From positions 434,001 through 498,000 of the forward strand of contig NZ_PVMZ01000001.1 in assembly GCF_003001815.1 (NCBI RefSeq): a stretch of DNA of 64,000 nt, written 5' to 3'. The position numbers and the translations under genes are program-made. Below the pieces are notes generated by a model that did no database searches, was not told the origin of the DNA, and saw nothing but the letters and a program-made list of their open reading frames with translations. Each line of letters begins with the position of its first letter. Position 1 is the first letter of the stretch. Below, one piece after another: positions 45,244 through 55,433 of this stretch. This stretch comes from Actinoplanes italicus. GTDB lineage: Bacteria; Actinomycetota; Actinomycetes; Mycobacteriales; Micromonosporaceae.

Positions 45244-46055
45244 GAGACGTCTTTCACCGGCAGCGGCTCGTAGTCGCCGAAGTCGGTGCTGAGCAGGTCG
45301 CGCTTGACGGTCTCGGTGTCGATCCGCAGCACGGACACCTGGAAGGGCGCGTAACGCGGGTTGACGGTGATGTCCAGGTCGGTGGCGACGGCCTGGATCT
45401 GGTCACGGACCTTGGCCACACCGGCGACCAGCTGCTGGTCCTCGGCGGGCAGCGCGGTCTTCCAGGCGGCGAAGTCCTGTCCGGGCTGGACGCCGCCGAC
45501 CTCGACGAGCTGGTCGTAGATGGACTTCAGGTCGCCGTCGTCCGGCGTGCCGCCGGTCCCGAGCGAGCGCAGCAGCAGGCTGTGCAGGACGAGGATCTCC
45601 ACCTTGATGCGCGCGTAGTCGGTGCCGACGGGCAGTTTCTGCTCGGCGGCGATGTCGTCGATCGCCAGGCCGGCGGGCATGGTGACCCCGCGCTGGTCGG
45701 CGACCCGGTCGTAGAGGTCTCGCGTGACCAGGGCGTGCACGACGTCGACCCGGCTGAACGGCATCTGCACCGGCGGCGCCGTGATGGTCGGCGCCGGGGT
45801 GACCTTCTCACCCTTGTCCTTGAGCTGCTGCTCCTTGGCCCGCTGGGCCTCCTCCGCCTCGGCGGCCTGGGCGCGCGCCTGCTCGGTCAGGCGGTCGTGC
45901 CCGTCGTCCCAGATCTCCTGGACCTGCTCCTCGGAGATCTTCTCGGTGTCACCGAGATAGGCCGCCACGGACGACTCGGTACGGCAGGCGGAGAGCCCAC
46001 CCACGGCGAGGGACGCGGCGACAACGGCGGAGGCGAGCCGGCGAGCACGAGACAT
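45240..46055 (-). CDS. SurA-N-like predicted lipoprotein
   Basis: A 271-residue lipoprotein from ATG 46055. Signal AVVAASLAVGGLSAC ends in a lipobox with the cysteine near 24. The following text (EKISEEQVQEIWDDGHDRLT), helical repeats (ARAQAAEAEEAQRAKEQQ LKDK) and EILVLHSLLLRSLG resemble the N-terminal domain of SurA-type foldases, without a visible PPIase domain. Gene sits between mazG and mfd, where mycobacteria carry lpqU, but it is not obviously LpqU. Confidence 0.75.
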   Translation of the reverse strand: MSRARRLASAVVAASLAVGGLSACRTESSVAAYLGDTEKISEEQVQEIWDDGHDRLTEQARAQAAEAEEAQRAKEQQLKDKGEKVTPAPTITAPPVQMPFSRVDVVHALVTRDLYDRVADQRGVTMPAGLAIDDIAAEQKLPVGTDYARIKVEILVLHSLLLRSLGTGGTPDDGDLKSIYDQLVEVGGVQPGQDFAAWKTALPAEDQQLVAGVAKVRDQIQAVATDLDITVNPRYAPFQVSVLRIDTETVKRDLLSTDFGDYEPLPVKDVS

Positions 46056-46084
46056 GGTCAACACTCTCTCACGCGCATTGTGAT

Positions 46085-49000
46085 TTACGTCGCCCGCCCC
46101 GTCCCGGTTTTGACCGGCCCGATCGTTACCGGCTCACCCAGGACGTCCTTGAGCAGCTGAGCACACCACTCGAGCAGCGCCTGGTCGCGCAGGAGCTCGC
46201 CACCGATCCGCCGGGTGCTCGGCCGCGGGACGCTGACCTGGTCGGCGCCGGGCTTGTAGACCGAGTCCGGGTGGTACCGCTTGAGTCGCAGCTGCTTGGA
46301 GTCGGGCAGGGCCAACGGTGAGAACCGGATGTGCTTGCCCTGCATGGTGACGTCGGTCAGGCCGTACGACCGGGCCCGCTGACGGAACCGGGCCACCGCG
46401 ATCAGGTTGACCACGGGAGCGGGCGGTTCGCCGTACCGGTCCTTCATCTCGCCGACCACCTCGTCCAGGCGGGCCTCGTCACGGGCCTCGGCGAGTTTGC
46501 GGTACATCTCGAGGCGCAGGCGCTCGACCGAGATGTATTCGGTGGGCAGGTGCGCGTCGATCGGCAGGTCGATCTTGACCTCCGGCTCCTCCTCCTGGCG
46601 CTCGCCCTTGAACTGGGCCACCGCCTCGCCGACCATCCGTACGTAGAGGTCGAAGCCGACACCCTCGATGTGGCCGGACTGCTCGCCGCCGAGCAGGTTG
46701 CCGGCGCCGCGGATCTCCAGGTCCTTCATCGCGACGTACATGCCGGCGCCGAGCTCCGTGTGCTGGGCGATGGTGGCCAGCCGCTCGTGGGCGTGCTCGG
46801 TGAGCGGCTTCTCCCGCGGGTAGAGGAAGTACGCGTACGCCCGCTCACGCCCCCGGCCGACGCGGCCACGGATCTGGTGCAACTGGGCGAGGCCGAGCAG
46901 GTCGGCGCGTTCCAGGATGAGCGTGTTGGCGTTCGGGATGTCGATGCCGGACTCGACGATCGTGGTGCAGACCAGGACGTCGAACTCCTTCTCCCAGAAC
47001 CCGACCATCACTTTCTCGAGCTGTTCCTCGCTCATCTGGCCGTGTGCGATCGCGACCCGCGCCTCGGGCACCAGCTCGCGGAGTTTGCGGGCCGCCCGGT
47101 CGATCGACTCGACCCGGTTGTGCAGGTAGAAGACCTGACCGTCGCGGAGCAACTCGCGGTGGACGGCCGCGGCGACCTGCTTCTCGTCGTAGGCGCCGAC
47201 GTAGGTGAGGACCGGGTGCCGTTCCTCGGGCGGGGTGGCGATGGTCGACATCTCGCGGATGCCGGTGATCGCCATCTCCAGGGTCCGCGGGATCGGCGTG
47301 GCTGACATGGTGAGCACGTCCACCGACGCGCGCAGGGCCTTGAGCTGTTCCTTGTGCTCGACGCCGAACCGCTGTTCCTCGTCCACGATGATCAGGCCGA
47401 GGTTGGAGAACCGGGTCGACTTGGCGAGCAGCCGGTGCGTACCGATGATGATGTCGACCGTGCCGTTGGCGGCACCCTCCAGGGTGAGGGTGGTCTCCTT
47501 CGGCGTCTGGAACCGGGACAGCTGCTTGATCTGCACCGGGAACTGACTCATCCGCTCGGTGAACGTGTTGAAGTGCTGCTGGGCGAGCAGTGTCGTGGGC
47601 ACGAGCACGGCCACCTGCTTGCCGTCCTGCACGGCTTTGAACGCCGCGCGTACCGCGATCTCGGTCTTGCCGTAACCGACGTCGCCGCAGATCAGCCGGT
47701 CCATCGGGACCTGCAGTTCCATGTCGTGCTTGACCTCGACGATCGCGGCCATCTGGTCGGGCGTCTCGGTGTACGGGAACGCGTCCTCCAGCTCACGCTG
47801 CCAGGGTGTGTCCGGGCCGAACGCGTGTCCCGAGGAGGCCTGCCGGGCCGCGTACAGCTGGATGAGCTGCGCGGCGATCTCCTTGACCGCCTTCTTGGCT
47901 CGCGCCTTGCTCTTCTGCCAGTCGGCGCCGCCCATCTTGTGCAGGGTGGGCGACTCGCCGCCGACATAGCGGGAGAGCTGGTCGAGCTGGTCGGTGGGGA
48001 CGAACAGCCGGTCGCCGGGCTGGCCCCGCTTCGACGGCGCGTACTCGATCACGAGGTATTCGCGCTCGGCGCCGTTGACCGCGCGCTGCACCAGCTCGAT
48101 GTAGCGGCCGATGCCGTGCTGCTCGTGCACCACGAAGTCGCCGGTCTTGAGTTCCAGCGGGTCGATCGTGTTGCGCCGGCGGGCCGGCATCTTGCGCATG
48201 TCCTTCGTGGACGCGCCACGGCCGCCGGAGATGTCGTTGCCGGTGATCACCGCGAGCCGGGACGCCTCGTCGACGAAGCCGTGGTTGAGCCCGCCGCAGG
48301 TGATCAGCAGTTGACCGTCGCCGATCGCGGCCGGGATGGAGTCGACCGTCGTGACGCCCAGACCGGCGTCGCGCAGCAGCTCGGCGGCCCTCTGCGCGGT
48401 GCCCTTGCCCTCGAATACCAGCGCGACGGCCCAGCCCTGGCCGGCCCATCCGGCGAGGTCAGCGGCGAGCCGGGCGGTCTCGCCGTGGTAGAGCGGGACG
48501 GGCTGCGCGGCCAGCGCGATGGCGTCGCCGAGGTCCGGAGCGACCTCCACCCGCGGAGTTTCGAGCCAAGGCGTGTCGGATTCCGGCGAGTCCGCCGTGG
48601 CCAGGCCGAAGGGCGAGAGGGTCCACCAGGGTTGGCTGAGAACGGCCGCGTGTGCCCGTACATCCGCAAGGCTCTTGAATGCGACCGCGCCCACATCGAT
48701 CGGAGCCTGACCGCCCACCGCGGCCGCCGCCCAGGAGGCCTCAAGGAATTCATCCGATGTACGGGTGAGGTCGTGTGCCCGGGTCCGGATGCGCTCCGGG
48801 TCGCAGAGAAGTACGTGAGTGCCGGCCGGCATGCAGTCGATCAGCAGCTCCATGTTGTCGGTGCCGCTCAGCAGGGCGGGCGCCAGCGACTCCATGCCCT
48901 CGACCGGGATGCCCTCGGACAGTTTGTCGAGGATCTCGGCGAGTTCGGGGTGCTCGGCCGCGAGAGAAGCCGCCTTGGCGCGTACGGAAGGGGTGAGCAG

Positions 49001-49720
49001 CAGCTCCCGGCAGGGCGGCGCCCACAGGTGCGGGACCTGGTCGATGGTGCGCTGGTCGGCGACCGCGAACGTGCGGATCTCCTCCACCTCGTCGCCCCAG
49101 AACTCGACCCGGGACGGGTGCTCGTCGGTGGGCGGGAAAACGTCCAGGATGCCGCCGCGCACCGCGAACTCGCCGCGCTTGGTGACCAGGTCGACCCGCG
49201 CGTACGCCATGTCGGAGAGCCGCCGGGCGACCTCCTCCAGCTCGGCCTCGCGACCGGCGACCAGCTCCACCGGCTCCAGGTCGCCGAGCCCCTTGAGCTG
49301 CGGCTGCAACAGTGATCGGACCGGGGCGACGACCACCCGCAACGGGTCGTCGCCGGGGTGGGCGAGACGGCGCAGCACGGCCAGGCGGCGGCCGACCGTG
49401 TCCGAGCGCGGCGACAGGCGCTCGTGCGGCAGTGTCTCCCAGGACGGGTAGACGGCGACCAGGTTCGGGTCGATCAGGCAGCCGAGCGCGTCGGCCAGGT
49501 CGTCGGCCTCGCGCGAGGTGGCGGTGACGGCCAGGACCGGGCGCTGGGCGCCGCCGAGGTCGGCCGGCCCGGCGACGGTCGCCACCACGAACGGCCGGAG
49601 CGAGACCGGTGCCGTGAGGTCGAGCGAGTCCGAGTCGACGAAGCCTTTGGCGGCCAGGTCGCGCGCGCGGGAAAGCCCTCGATCGCGCAGGGCGGCAGGA
49701 ATCAGACCGGACAGTTGCAT
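46085..49720 (-). CDS. mfd: Transcription-repair coupling factor Mfd
   Basis: A 1211-residue Mfd. It recognises stalled RNA polymerase, removes it by ATP-driven translocation and recruits UvrA. An N-terminal UvrB-homology part precedes the RNA polymerase-interacting domain (KTGDFVVHEQHGIGRYIELV), the helicase core (Walker A GDVGYGKTE near 680, DEEQ), motif VI QIRGRVGRGRERAYAY, and the C-terminal autoinhibitory part. ATG 49720 follows GGGGGG by 9 nt. Longer in-frame readings lie in the divergent promoter region. Confidence 0.97.
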   Translation of the reverse strand: MQLSGLIPAALRDRGLSRARDLAAKGFVDSDSLDLTAPVSLRPFVVATVAGPADLGGAQRPVLAVTATSREADDLADALGCLIDPNLVAVYPSWETLPHERLSPRSDTVGRRLAVLRRLAHPGDDPLRVVVAPVRSLLQPQLKGLGDLEPVELVAGREAELEEVARRLSDMAYARVDLVTKRGEFAVRGGILDVFPPTDEHPSRVEFWGDEVEEIRTFAVADQRTIDQVPHLWAPPCRELLLTPSVRAKAASLAAEHPELAEILDKLSEGIPVEGMESLAPALLSGTDNMELLIDCMPAGTHVLLCDPERIRTRAHDLTRTSDEFLEASWAAAAVGGQAPIDVGAVAFKSLADVRAHAAVLSQPWWTLSPFGLATADSPESDTPWLETPRVEVAPDLGDAIALAAQPVPLYHGETARLAADLAGWAGQGWAVALVFEGKGTAQRAAELLRDAGLGVTTVDSIPAAIGDGQLLITCGGLNHGFVDEASRLAVITGNDISGGRGASTKDMRKMPARRRNTIDPLELKTGDFVVHEQHGIGRYIELVQRAVNGAEREYLVIEYAPSKRGQPGDRLFVPTDQLDQLSRYVGGESPTLHKMGGADWQKSKARAKKAVKEIAAQLIQLYAARQASSGHAFGPDTPWQRELEDAFPYTETPDQMAAIVEVKHDMELQVPMDRLICGDVGYGKTEIAVRAAFKAVQDGKQVAVLVPTTLLAQQHFNTFTERMSQFPVQIKQLSRFQTPKETTLTLEGAANGTVDIIIGTHRLLAKSTRFSNLGLIIVDEEQRFGVEHKEQLKALRASVDVLTMSATPIPRTLEMAITGIREMSTIATPPEERHPVLTYVGAYDEKQVAAAVHRELLRDGQVFYLHNRVESIDRAARKLRELVPEARVAIAHGQMSEEQLEKVMVGFWEKEFDVLVCTTIVESGIDIPNANTLILERADLLGLAQLHQIRGRVGRGRERAYAYFLYPREKPLTEHAHERLATIAQHTELGAGMYVAMKDLEIRGAGNLLGGEQSGHIEGVGFDLYVRMVGEAVAQFKGERQEEEPEVKIDLPIDAHLPTEYISVERLRLEMYRKLAEARDEARLDEVVGEMKDRYGEPPAPVVNLIAVARFRQRARSYGLTDVTMQGKHIRFSPLALPDSKQLRLKRYHPDSVYKPGADQVSVPRPSTRRIGGELLRDQALLEWCAQLLKDVLGEPVTIGPVKTGTGRAT

Positions 49721-49910
49721 GACGAGTGACCCCCCGAGGGCACGACGAACAGCCCCGCTCCAGGTGGAGGACGGGGGTGTGCACCCCAGCTTAGTCCGAC
49801 ACCCTGACAGATCCCGCACCCTGCGTCGTATCGCACAGCATGTCCGACATATGGGCGGAACGCCCGTGGAACAGTGCCCGGACGTTCGCACGATTAAGGG
49901 GGAGGCAAAC

Positions 49911-51686
49911 GTGCGGATCTTGCTTCTCTGCTCAGCTTTCAACGGCCTGAGCCAACGCGTCCAGTGCGCTCTGCGCGACGCCGGACACCAGGTCGGAGTG
50001 CTGCTGGCGACGAGCGAGCGGGACATCACCGACGGGGTACGGGCGGCCGGCCCGGACCTGATCATCGCTCCGTATCTGACCGATCGTGTGCCGGCCGCGG
50101 TGTGGCGCCACTGGCGGACGATCATCGTGCACCCGGGCCCGGTCGGTGACCGCGGACCGTCCTCGCTGGACTGGGCGATCAGCGACGGCATGCGCGCCTG
50201 GGGCGTGACCGCGCTGCAGGCCGTGGAGGAGTTCGACGCCGGTCCGATCTGGGCCACCCGGACGTTCCCGATGCCGGCCCAGCCGCCGCGCAAGTCGGCG
50301 CTCTACAGCGGCCCGGTCGCCGACGCGGCACTGGAGTGCGTCTTCGAGGTGGTCGCGAAGGCCGCCGACCCGAACTTCGTCCCGGTGCCGGCCGACAACG
50401 CGCCGACCGAGACCCTCGGCGCGCGGCCACGGCCACCGATGCGGCAGGCCGATCGGGCCTTCGACTGGTCGGAGCCGACCGGGACCGTCCTGCGCCGGAT
50501 CCGTGCCGCGGACGGCTCCCCCGGTGTTCGCACCGAGGTGGGCGGACTCGACGTGTACGCCTACGACGCGCACCCCGGCCTGGCGCGCGGTCACCGGCCG
50601 GGCACGGTCGTGGGCCGCCGGCAGGGTGCCGTGCTGGTGGCCACCGGTGACGGCAGCCTGTGGATCGGGCACCTGCGCCCGGCGGCCCCCGGCGGGATCA
50701 AGCTGCCCGCGACCACCGTGCTCGGCGACCGGCTGCGCGGTGTGCCGCACTCGGCGGCCCCGGCCGACGTCGACCCGGAGGTGCCGGGCGTGTTCCGGCA
50801 GGTCCGCTACCGGCGCACCGGGGCGGTCGGCTGGCTGCACTTCGACTTCTACAACGGGGCGATGTCGCCGGGCCATTCACGGCGGCTGCTGACCGCTCTG
50901 CGGCACGCGATCGGGCAGGACACCCGGGTGCTGGTGCTGCGCGGCGGCACCGAGTCGTTCAGCAACGGCATCCACCTCGGCGCGATCGAGGCGGCGTCCG
51001 ATCCGCAGGCGGCCGCGTGGGCCGGGATCCGGGCGATCAACGACGTGTGCCGGGAGATCATCCTGTGCACCCGGCAGGTCGTGGTGGCCGCCTACGCGGG
51101 CAGTGCGGGGGCCGGTGGGGTGATGCTCGGGCTGGGTGCGGACATCGTCGCCGCCCGGGACGGGATCGTGCTCAATCCGTACTACGACATGGGGTTGTTC
51201 GGCAGTGAGCTGCACACCTGGTCGCTGCCGCGCCGGGTCGGAGCCGACCTCGCGCAGCGGCTGATCGACGACAAACTGCCGCTGAGCAGCGCGACCGCGG
51301 CTCGGATCGGACTGGTCGACGAGGTCGGGCCGCGGCACCCGGAGGCGTACGGCCGATGGCTCACCGCCCTGGCCGAACGCCACGGTGACGTGACCGCCGC
51401 GCGCCGCCGCCGAGCCGCGAAGGCGAAGCGGCTGGCCGCCGAACGGATCCCGCTGGACGTGTACGAGACCCGCGAACTGGCCGAGATGAGCCGTGACATC
51501 TTCACCGACCGTTCCGGGTTCGCGGCCGCCCGCCGCGCGTTCGTCCACAAGCTACGGCCGGGCCGGACGCCGAGACATCTGCTGCTCGCCGCGAATGCCG
51601 GACCGGTCGTGACCACCCGGCAGCGCCCGGCCAACAGCGGGCCGATCAGTGCCCCTCTGCGTCCCGCCGTCCCGGTGACGGCCTGA
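49911..51686 (+). CDS. hoxX: HoxX-like formyltransferase/enoyl-CoA hydratase fusion
   Basis: A 591-residue two-domain protein from GTG 49911 with AAGGGGGAGG upstream. The N-terminal half is formyltransferase-like (IIVHPGPVGDRGPSSLDWAI near 72–91), the C-terminal half crotonase-like (FSNGIHLGAIEA, then IVLNPYYDMGLFGSELHTWS and LPRRVG). This matches HoxX, whose characterised members make carbon monoxide from formyl-CoA for [NiFe]-hydrogenase assembly. No hydrogenase genes lie in the window. Its stop is only 3 nt before the cslA start, so it looks co-transcribed with cslA–glxA–cslZ. A different formyl-CoA or CO-related role there would be new. Confidence 0.85.
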   Translation: MRILLLCSAFNGLSQRVQCALRDAGHQVGVLLATSERDITDGVRAAGPDLIIAPYLTDRVPAAVWRHWRTIIVHPGPVGDRGPSSLDWAISDGMRAWGVTALQAVEEFDAGPIWATRTFPMPAQPPRKSALYSGPVADAALECVFEVVAKAADPNFVPVPADNAPTETLGARPRPPMRQADRAFDWSEPTGTVLRRIRAADGSPGVRTEVGGLDVYAYDAHPGLARGHRPGTVVGRRQGAVLVATGDGSLWIGHLRPAAPGGIKLPATTVLGDRLRGVPHSAAPADVDPEVPGVFRQVRYRRTGAVGWLHFDFYNGAMSPGHSRRLLTALRHAIGQDTRVLVLRGGTESFSNGIHLGAIEAASDPQAAAWAGIRAINDVCREIILCTRQVVVAAYAGSAGAGGVMLGLGADIVAARDGIVLNPYYDMGLFGSELHTWSLPRRVGADLAQRLIDDKLPLSSATAARIGLVDEVGPRHPEAYGRWLTALAERHGDVTAARRRRAAKAKRLAAERIPLDVYETRELAEMSRDIFTDRSGFAAARRAFVHKLRPGRTPRHLLLAANAGPVVTTRQRPANSGPISAPLRPAVPVTA

Positions 51687-51689
51687 CCG

Positions 51690-53486
51690 ATGAGCATCCT
51701 GCACACCCCCGACCCGGGGGCCACTCAGCCTGTCCCGCTCATCGCCAAGGTTCCGCCGCAGCGCCCGCCGACCGGCCGCACCCCGATGCCGAGCGACGAG
51801 ATGAACAGCACCCATCTGCTGCCCCGGCAGTCCGCCTACAGCGCCTACAGCGTGTTGGCCGGACCGGCTCGGGAGGCGCCCGCCGACGGGGAGGCGTACC
51901 GGGTCGGCATGCGGCGCCTGGACCGCAGCCGTCCGATCCGGACGCTGCTGATCACACTGTTCGCCTTCGCCTTCGAGAGCACCTTCTTCGGCTGGCTGAT
52001 CACCTCGATCGAGATGCCCGACCAGCGGCTGCACACGATCCTCTACCTGGCCACCGGCTTCATGATCGTGGCGACCGCGGCGATCGAGCTGTTTCGCCTG
52101 GTCAACGTGGTGACGCTGTGTCTGGCCACGCTCTGGGCGCGGGATCCGCAGCCGGTCGTGCCGGACACGTCGCTGCGGGTCGCGTTCCTCACCACGATCG
52201 TGCCCGGCAAGGAGCCGGTGGAGATGGTGGAGCGGACCCTGCGGGCGGCACGTCAGGTGCGCTACGACGGGCCGTACGACGTGTGGCTGCTCGACGAGGG
52301 CGACGACCCGGTGGTCAAGCTGATGTGCCGGCGGCTCGGCGTGCGGCACTTCACCCGCCGCGGTGTCGAGGCGTTCAACACCCCGAGCGGCCGGTACAAG
52401 GCGAAGACCAAGCACGGCAACTACAACTCGTGGCTGACCGCGCACGGCGGCGACTACGACGTCTTCGTCTCGGTCGACCCCGACCACGTCCCGGCGCCGA
52501 ACTTCTGCGAGCGGCTGCTCGGCTACTTCCGGGACCCGGATGTGGCGTTCGTGGTGGGGCCGCAGATCTACGGCAACTACGACAACCGGGTGACCCGCTG
52601 GGCCGAGTCCCAGCAGTACCTTTTCCACTCGCTGCTGCAGCGGGCCGGGAACCGGCGTGGCATGGCCATGCTGGTCGGCACCAACAACGCGGTGCGCATC
52701 TCGGCGATCGAGCAGATCGGCGGCCTGCAGGACTCGATCACCGAGGACATGGCCACCAGCCTGGAGATGCACGCCACGCGCAACCCGGTCACCGGCAGGC
52801 GCTGGAGTTCGGTCTACACCCCGGACGTGCTCGCGGTCGGCGAGGGGCCGTCCTCGTGGACCGACTACTTCACCCAGCAGCACCGCTGGTCGCGGGGCAC
52901 CGACGAGGTGGTCGTGCGCCGGTTCGCCACGATGCTCCTGCGGCTCGGACCGGCGCGGGCGCTGCACTACGGGCTGCTCATGTCGTACTACCCGCTGACC
53001 GCGGCGGCGTGGCTGCTCGGGGCGCTGAACGCGGCCTGCTTCCTGCTGCTGGGCGCGAAGGGCGTACAGGTGCCGGGTGAGGTCTGGCTGATGCTCTATG
53101 TGGACGCCGCGCTCTTCCAGGTCGGCCTGTACCTGTTCAACCGGCGGCACAACGTCAGCCCGCACGAGACGTCCGGATCGTCGGGGCTGGCCGGGATGCT
53201 GGCGTCGACGCTGTGCACGCCGATCTACGTGTCGTCGCTGATGTCGGCGCTGCTGCGTCGTACGACCGGATTCGTGGTGACCCCGAAGGGCGACTCGACC
53301 AGCCCGGACCGGTTCGCCACGTTCGCGTCCGGCCTGCGCTGGGCGCTGCTCTACACCGTTCTGCTGGCCGTCTCGCCGTTCGTCGACCACGTCGATCCGG
53401 CCATGTACGCCTGGCCCGCTCTCAACCTCGCCATCTGCCTCACCCCGGTGACGCTGTGGCTGATCTCCCGGAGGAAAACGGCATGA
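51690..53486 (+). CDS. cslA: Cellulose synthase-like glycosyltransferase CslA
   Basis: A 598-residue family GT2 enzyme making an exported beta-glucan at hyphal tips. Two membrane helices near 85–150, then the catalytic domain with SVDPDHVPAPNF (about 260–271), TEDMATS (about 350) and QQHRWSRGT (about 395), the D, TED and QxxRW motifs of processive beta-glycosyltransferases, followed by more membrane helices to the C-terminus. Its stop overlaps the glxA start by 4 nt and hoxX lies 3 nt upstream. Confidence 0.95.
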   Translation: MSILHTPDPGATQPVPLIAKVPPQRPPTGRTPMPSDEMNSTHLLPRQSAYSAYSVLAGPAREAPADGEAYRVGMRRLDRSRPIRTLLITLFAFAFESTFFGWLITSIEMPDQRLHTILYLATGFMIVATAAIELFRLVNVVTLCLATLWARDPQPVVPDTSLRVAFLTTIVPGKEPVEMVERTLRAARQVRYDGPYDVWLLDEGDDPVVKLMCRRLGVRHFTRRGVEAFNTPSGRYKAKTKHGNYNSWLTAHGGDYDVFVSVDPDHVPAPNFCERLLGYFRDPDVAFVVGPQIYGNYDNRVTRWAESQQYLFHSLLQRAGNRRGMAMLVGTNNAVRISAIEQIGGLQDSITEDMATSLEMHATRNPVTGRRWSSVYTPDVLAVGEGPSSWTDYFTQQHRWSRGTDEVVVRRFATMLLRLGPARALHYGLLMSYYPLTAAAWLLGALNAACFLLLGAKGVQVPGEVWLMLYVDAALFQVGLYLFNRRHNVSPHETSGSSGLAGMLASTLCTPIYVSSLMSALLRRTTGFVVTPKGDSTSPDRFATFASGLRWALLYTVLLAVSPFVDHVDPAMYAWPALNLAICLTPVTLWLISRRKTA

Positions 53487-55429
53487 AGCCCCGCACGCGT
53501 CCCTCACTCGCCCGCCGGACGGTGAGCGGGCTGGTCACGCTGGTGGTGCTGGCCGTCGTGGCGATCGCGAACCGCCCGATGGTCGCCGTCGCCGGTGAGG
53601 CCCTGCACACGTACCAGATCAATCGTCAGTCCTACAAGGAACGTCACGGGCACTGGGCGCGGCTGCCGGTGCCGCACGACTTCAAGGTCAACGCGATCCA
53701 TGCGGCGCTGCTGCACACCGGCAAGGTGCTGATCATCGCGGGCAGCGGCAACAACAGGGACGCGTTCGAGGAGAAGTCGTTCCGGACCGTGCTCTACGAC
53801 CCCCGCAAGGACGAGTTCACCGACGTGCCCACGCCGACCGACGTGTTCTGCGCGGGCCACACCTTCCTGCCGGACGGCAAGCTGCTGGTGGCCGGGGGCA
53901 CGAAGTCGTACGAGGTGCTCGAGGAGGACGTGGAGCACGCCGCCGGGGTCATGAAGATCAAGAACGAGTCGCCGGGCGGTCCGCGGGTCTTCCCGAAGAA
54001 CACCAGGCTGCTGTCGGCGACCGGTGAGGCGTACCGGACGCGCGCCAAACTGACCGTCCCGGCCGCCCGGAAGATGAGCCACGGTCCACACGCGACGCTG
54101 CACGCCGGCGAGGCGGAGGTCTGGGTCGACGCCGAGGCGAAGGGCGACCGGCCTGTGGTGAAGGCCCCCGCCCAGTACTCGATCGAGGGCCTGACCGGCG
54201 CAGACGTCCGCAACCTCTACGGCATCGCCGAAAAGATCACCAGAGAGAAGCAGGAGTACGGCGGAGACCGCACCTCCTACGAGTTCGACCCGCTGACCGA
54301 ACGCTACGTGCGGACCGGCAACATGCGCGACCACCGGTGGTACCCGACCCTGATCGGCCTGACCGGCGGTGACGTGATCGCGGTCTCCGGGCTCGACCAA
54401 TTCGGCCGGATCCTGCCCGGACGCAACGAGCGCTACCTGCCGGCGCAGCGCCGCTGGGTGGCCGCGCCCGAGCTGAAGCGCTACTTCCCCACGTACCCCG
54501 GCCTGCACCTGACAGCCGACGGGCGGGTCTTCTACTCCGGCTCCAACTCCGGATACGGCTCGGACACCGAGGGCCGGACCCCCGGGCTGTGGAACGTCGA
54601 GCGCAACACCTTCCAGGTCGTACCCGGCCTGCGCGACCCGCAGATGAACGAGACCAGTTCGTCGGTCCTGCTGCCACCGGCCCAGGACCAGCGGGTGATG
54701 ATCCTCGGTGGCGGTGGGGTCGGCGAGTCGGAGGAGTCGACCGCGCGCACCGACATCGCCGACCTGGACGAGACGAGCCCGCGGTACCGGCCCGGCCCGG
54801 ACCTGCCGAAACCGGCCCGCTACCTGTCGACCGTGGTGCTGCCGGACGACACGGTGCTCACCACCGGCGGCTCGTCCGGTTACCGGGGCGGGTCCTATCG
54901 GGGTGAGCCGCGCAGCGACCTGTTCAACGCGCAGATCTACCACCCGCGGCGCAACGCGTTCGAGACGGCCGCCGAGTCGACGGTCGGCCGCAACTACCAC
55001 TCCGAGGCGATCCTGCTGCCCGACGGCCGGGTGATCACCATGGGTGGCGACCCGCTCTACGACAGGACCGGCAAGAACGCCGGCACCTTCGAGCAGCGGA
55101 TCGAGATCTTCAGCCCGCCCTATCTTTTCAAGGGCGAGCGTCCGGAGATCACCGACGGTCCGGTCACGGTCGATCGAGGATCAACTGCCTTCTTCGGTAC
55201 GCCGGACGCGTCGCGCATCGCGACGGCCCGGCTGGTCCGTCCCAGTGCGGTCACCCACGTCACGGACGTCGACCAGCGGTCCGTCGCGCTCGGTGTGCAG
55301 CGGTCGGCGAGCGGGCTCCAGGTGACAGTGCCGGAAAAGTCCGGTCTCGTGCCGTCTGGGTGGTACATGCTGTTTCTTGTGGACGACAAGGGAATCCCGT
55401 CGACGGCCCGCTGGGTCCGGGTGCGCTGA
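53483..55429 (+). CDS. glxA: GlxA-type radical copper oxidase
   Basis: A 648-residue galactose oxidase-like kelch protein anchored by an N-terminal membrane helix (about 14–30). Cys123 in FCAGH is the thioether cysteine; Tyr505-His506 in NYHSE and His592 in THVTDVDQR match the copper ligands of the family. Tyr143 is the nearest candidate for the thioether tyrosine. Streptomyces GlxA oxidises the glycan made by CslA and is needed for its deposition. The ATG has GGAGG 8–12 nt upstream and overlaps the cslA stop. Confidence 0.93.
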   Translation: MKPRTRPSLARRTVSGLVTLVVLAVVAIANRPMVAVAGEALHTYQINRQSYKERHGHWARLPVPHDFKVNAIHAALLHTGKVLIIAGSGNNRDAFEEKSFRTVLYDPRKDEFTDVPTPTDVFCAGHTFLPDGKLLVAGGTKSYEVLEEDVEHAAGVMKIKNESPGGPRVFPKNTRLLSATGEAYRTRAKLTVPAARKMSHGPHATLHAGEAEVWVDAEAKGDRPVVKAPAQYSIEGLTGADVRNLYGIAEKITREKQEYGGDRTSYEFDPLTERYVRTGNMRDHRWYPTLIGLTGGDVIAVSGLDQFGRILPGRNERYLPAQRRWVAAPELKRYFPTYPGLHLTADGRVFYSGSNSGYGSDTEGRTPGLWNVERNTFQVVPGLRDPQMNETSSSVLLPPAQDQRVMILGGGGVGESEESTARTDIADLDETSPRYRPGPDLPKPARYLSTVVLPDDTVLTTGGSSGYRGGSYRGEPRSDLFNAQIYHPRRNAFETAAESTVGRNYHSEAILLPDGRVITMGGDPLYDRTGKNAGTFEQRIEIFSPPYLFKGERPEITDGPVTVDRGSTAFFGTPDASRIATARLVRPSAVTHVTDVDQRSVALGVQRSASGLQVTVPEKSGLVPSGWYMLFLVDDKGIPSTARWVRVR

Positions 55430-55433
55430 ACCG